From: DYJK01 sp040755055
Lineage (GTDB): Bacteria > Bacteroidota > Ignavibacteria > Ignavibacteriales > Melioribacteraceae
DNA length: 64,000 nt
Reading direction: 5' to 3'
NCBI GenBank assembly: GCA_040755055.1
Contig: JBFMBS010000015.1
Coordinates: forward strand, 36,021-100,020
The translations under genes and the position numbers were made by a program. The notes beneath the pieces are model-generated. The model saw only the letters and a program-made list of their open reading frames with translations. It was not told where the DNA came from and searched no databases. Positions within the stretch are counted from its first letter, which is position 1. Each line of letters begins with the position of its first letter. Below are positions 63,979 through 64,000 of the stretch, piece after piece.

Positions 63979-64000
63979 ATGAAAAATAGTGAAATCAACA
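63979..64000 (+). CDS. Start of a gene truncated by the window edge
   Basis: ATG at 63979 begins MKNSEIN and runs off the window. A strong GGAG site lies upstream, and no stop occurs before the edge. Nothing can be said about the product. Confidence 0.45.

Noticed and set aside
1..64000. tRNA genes, rRNA genes and CRISPR arrays
   Set aside because: I looked for cloverleaf-like cores, rRNA signatures and evenly spaced repeats and saw none; tRNA absence should be confirmed by software.

Overview
This window is an AT-rich bacterial chromosome segment with short intergenic gaps and long same-strand operons. The gene content (BlaI/BlaR1 pair, ECF sigma factors with DUF4097 proteins, outer-membrane barrel, Lipobox proteins, class A RNase P RNA) and the many short palindromic intergenic repeats point to a Gram-negative member of the Bacteroidota/Ignavibacteriota group. 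Ignavibacteria is my best guess, made by recognition only. No rRNA, tRNA or CRISPR array was seen, and no complete insertion sequence.

Layout. 1-1.5 kb: tail of a secreted beta-helix protein, a tiny membrane protein and a mazEF toxin-antitoxin pair. 1.9-7.9 kb: an ABC-2 exporter, an O-methyltransferase, a lipoprotein and a radical SAM protein. 7.9-12.5 kb (minus): a lipoprotein GH13 amylase, a three-PAS histidine kinase and a GNAT enzyme. 12.6-19.1 kb (plus): a PerM/AI-2E permease, RNase P RNA, then a DNA repair set (recJ, yebC-like, ruvC, ruvA). 19.0-23.4 kb (minus): an asparagine-synthetase-like protein and a blaI-blaR1 unit with two strong palindromic operators.

23.5-28.7 kb (minus) is a defence island: DinD homologue, the tail of a lost restriction enzyme, and a Gabija-type pair (GajA OLD nuclease, GajB UvrD-like helicase) with an overlapping third gene for an HNH nuclease. 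Imperfect inverted copies of one palindromic repeat flank the island.

28.8-32.8 kb (plus): an ECF sigma factor, an anti-sigma/HEAT fusion and two DUF4097 proteins with TMGG repeats. 32.8-42.9 kb: a giant lipoprotein with a possible papain-like site, a second ECF sigma/zinc anti-sigma pair, a DNA glycosylase, a cNMP-like/GAF/ATPase protein lacking the phosphoacceptor histidine, miaA, a glycosyltransferase and prfA.

43.1-63.8 kb (minus) is one long run for surface glycan synthesis. It holds a complete pseudaminic acid pathway (pseB, C, H, G, I and an SpsF-type cytidylyltransferase), a Wzx-like flippase, several glycosyltransferases, a YfhO-type membrane protein and a sugar epimerase. Inserted in it is an FkbH-ACP-VOC-methyltransferase module, which I infer makes an unusual acyl decoration, perhaps glyceryl-type, for the nonulosonic acid. 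A nucleotidyltransferase with a tiny coupled partner sits between pseB and pseC.
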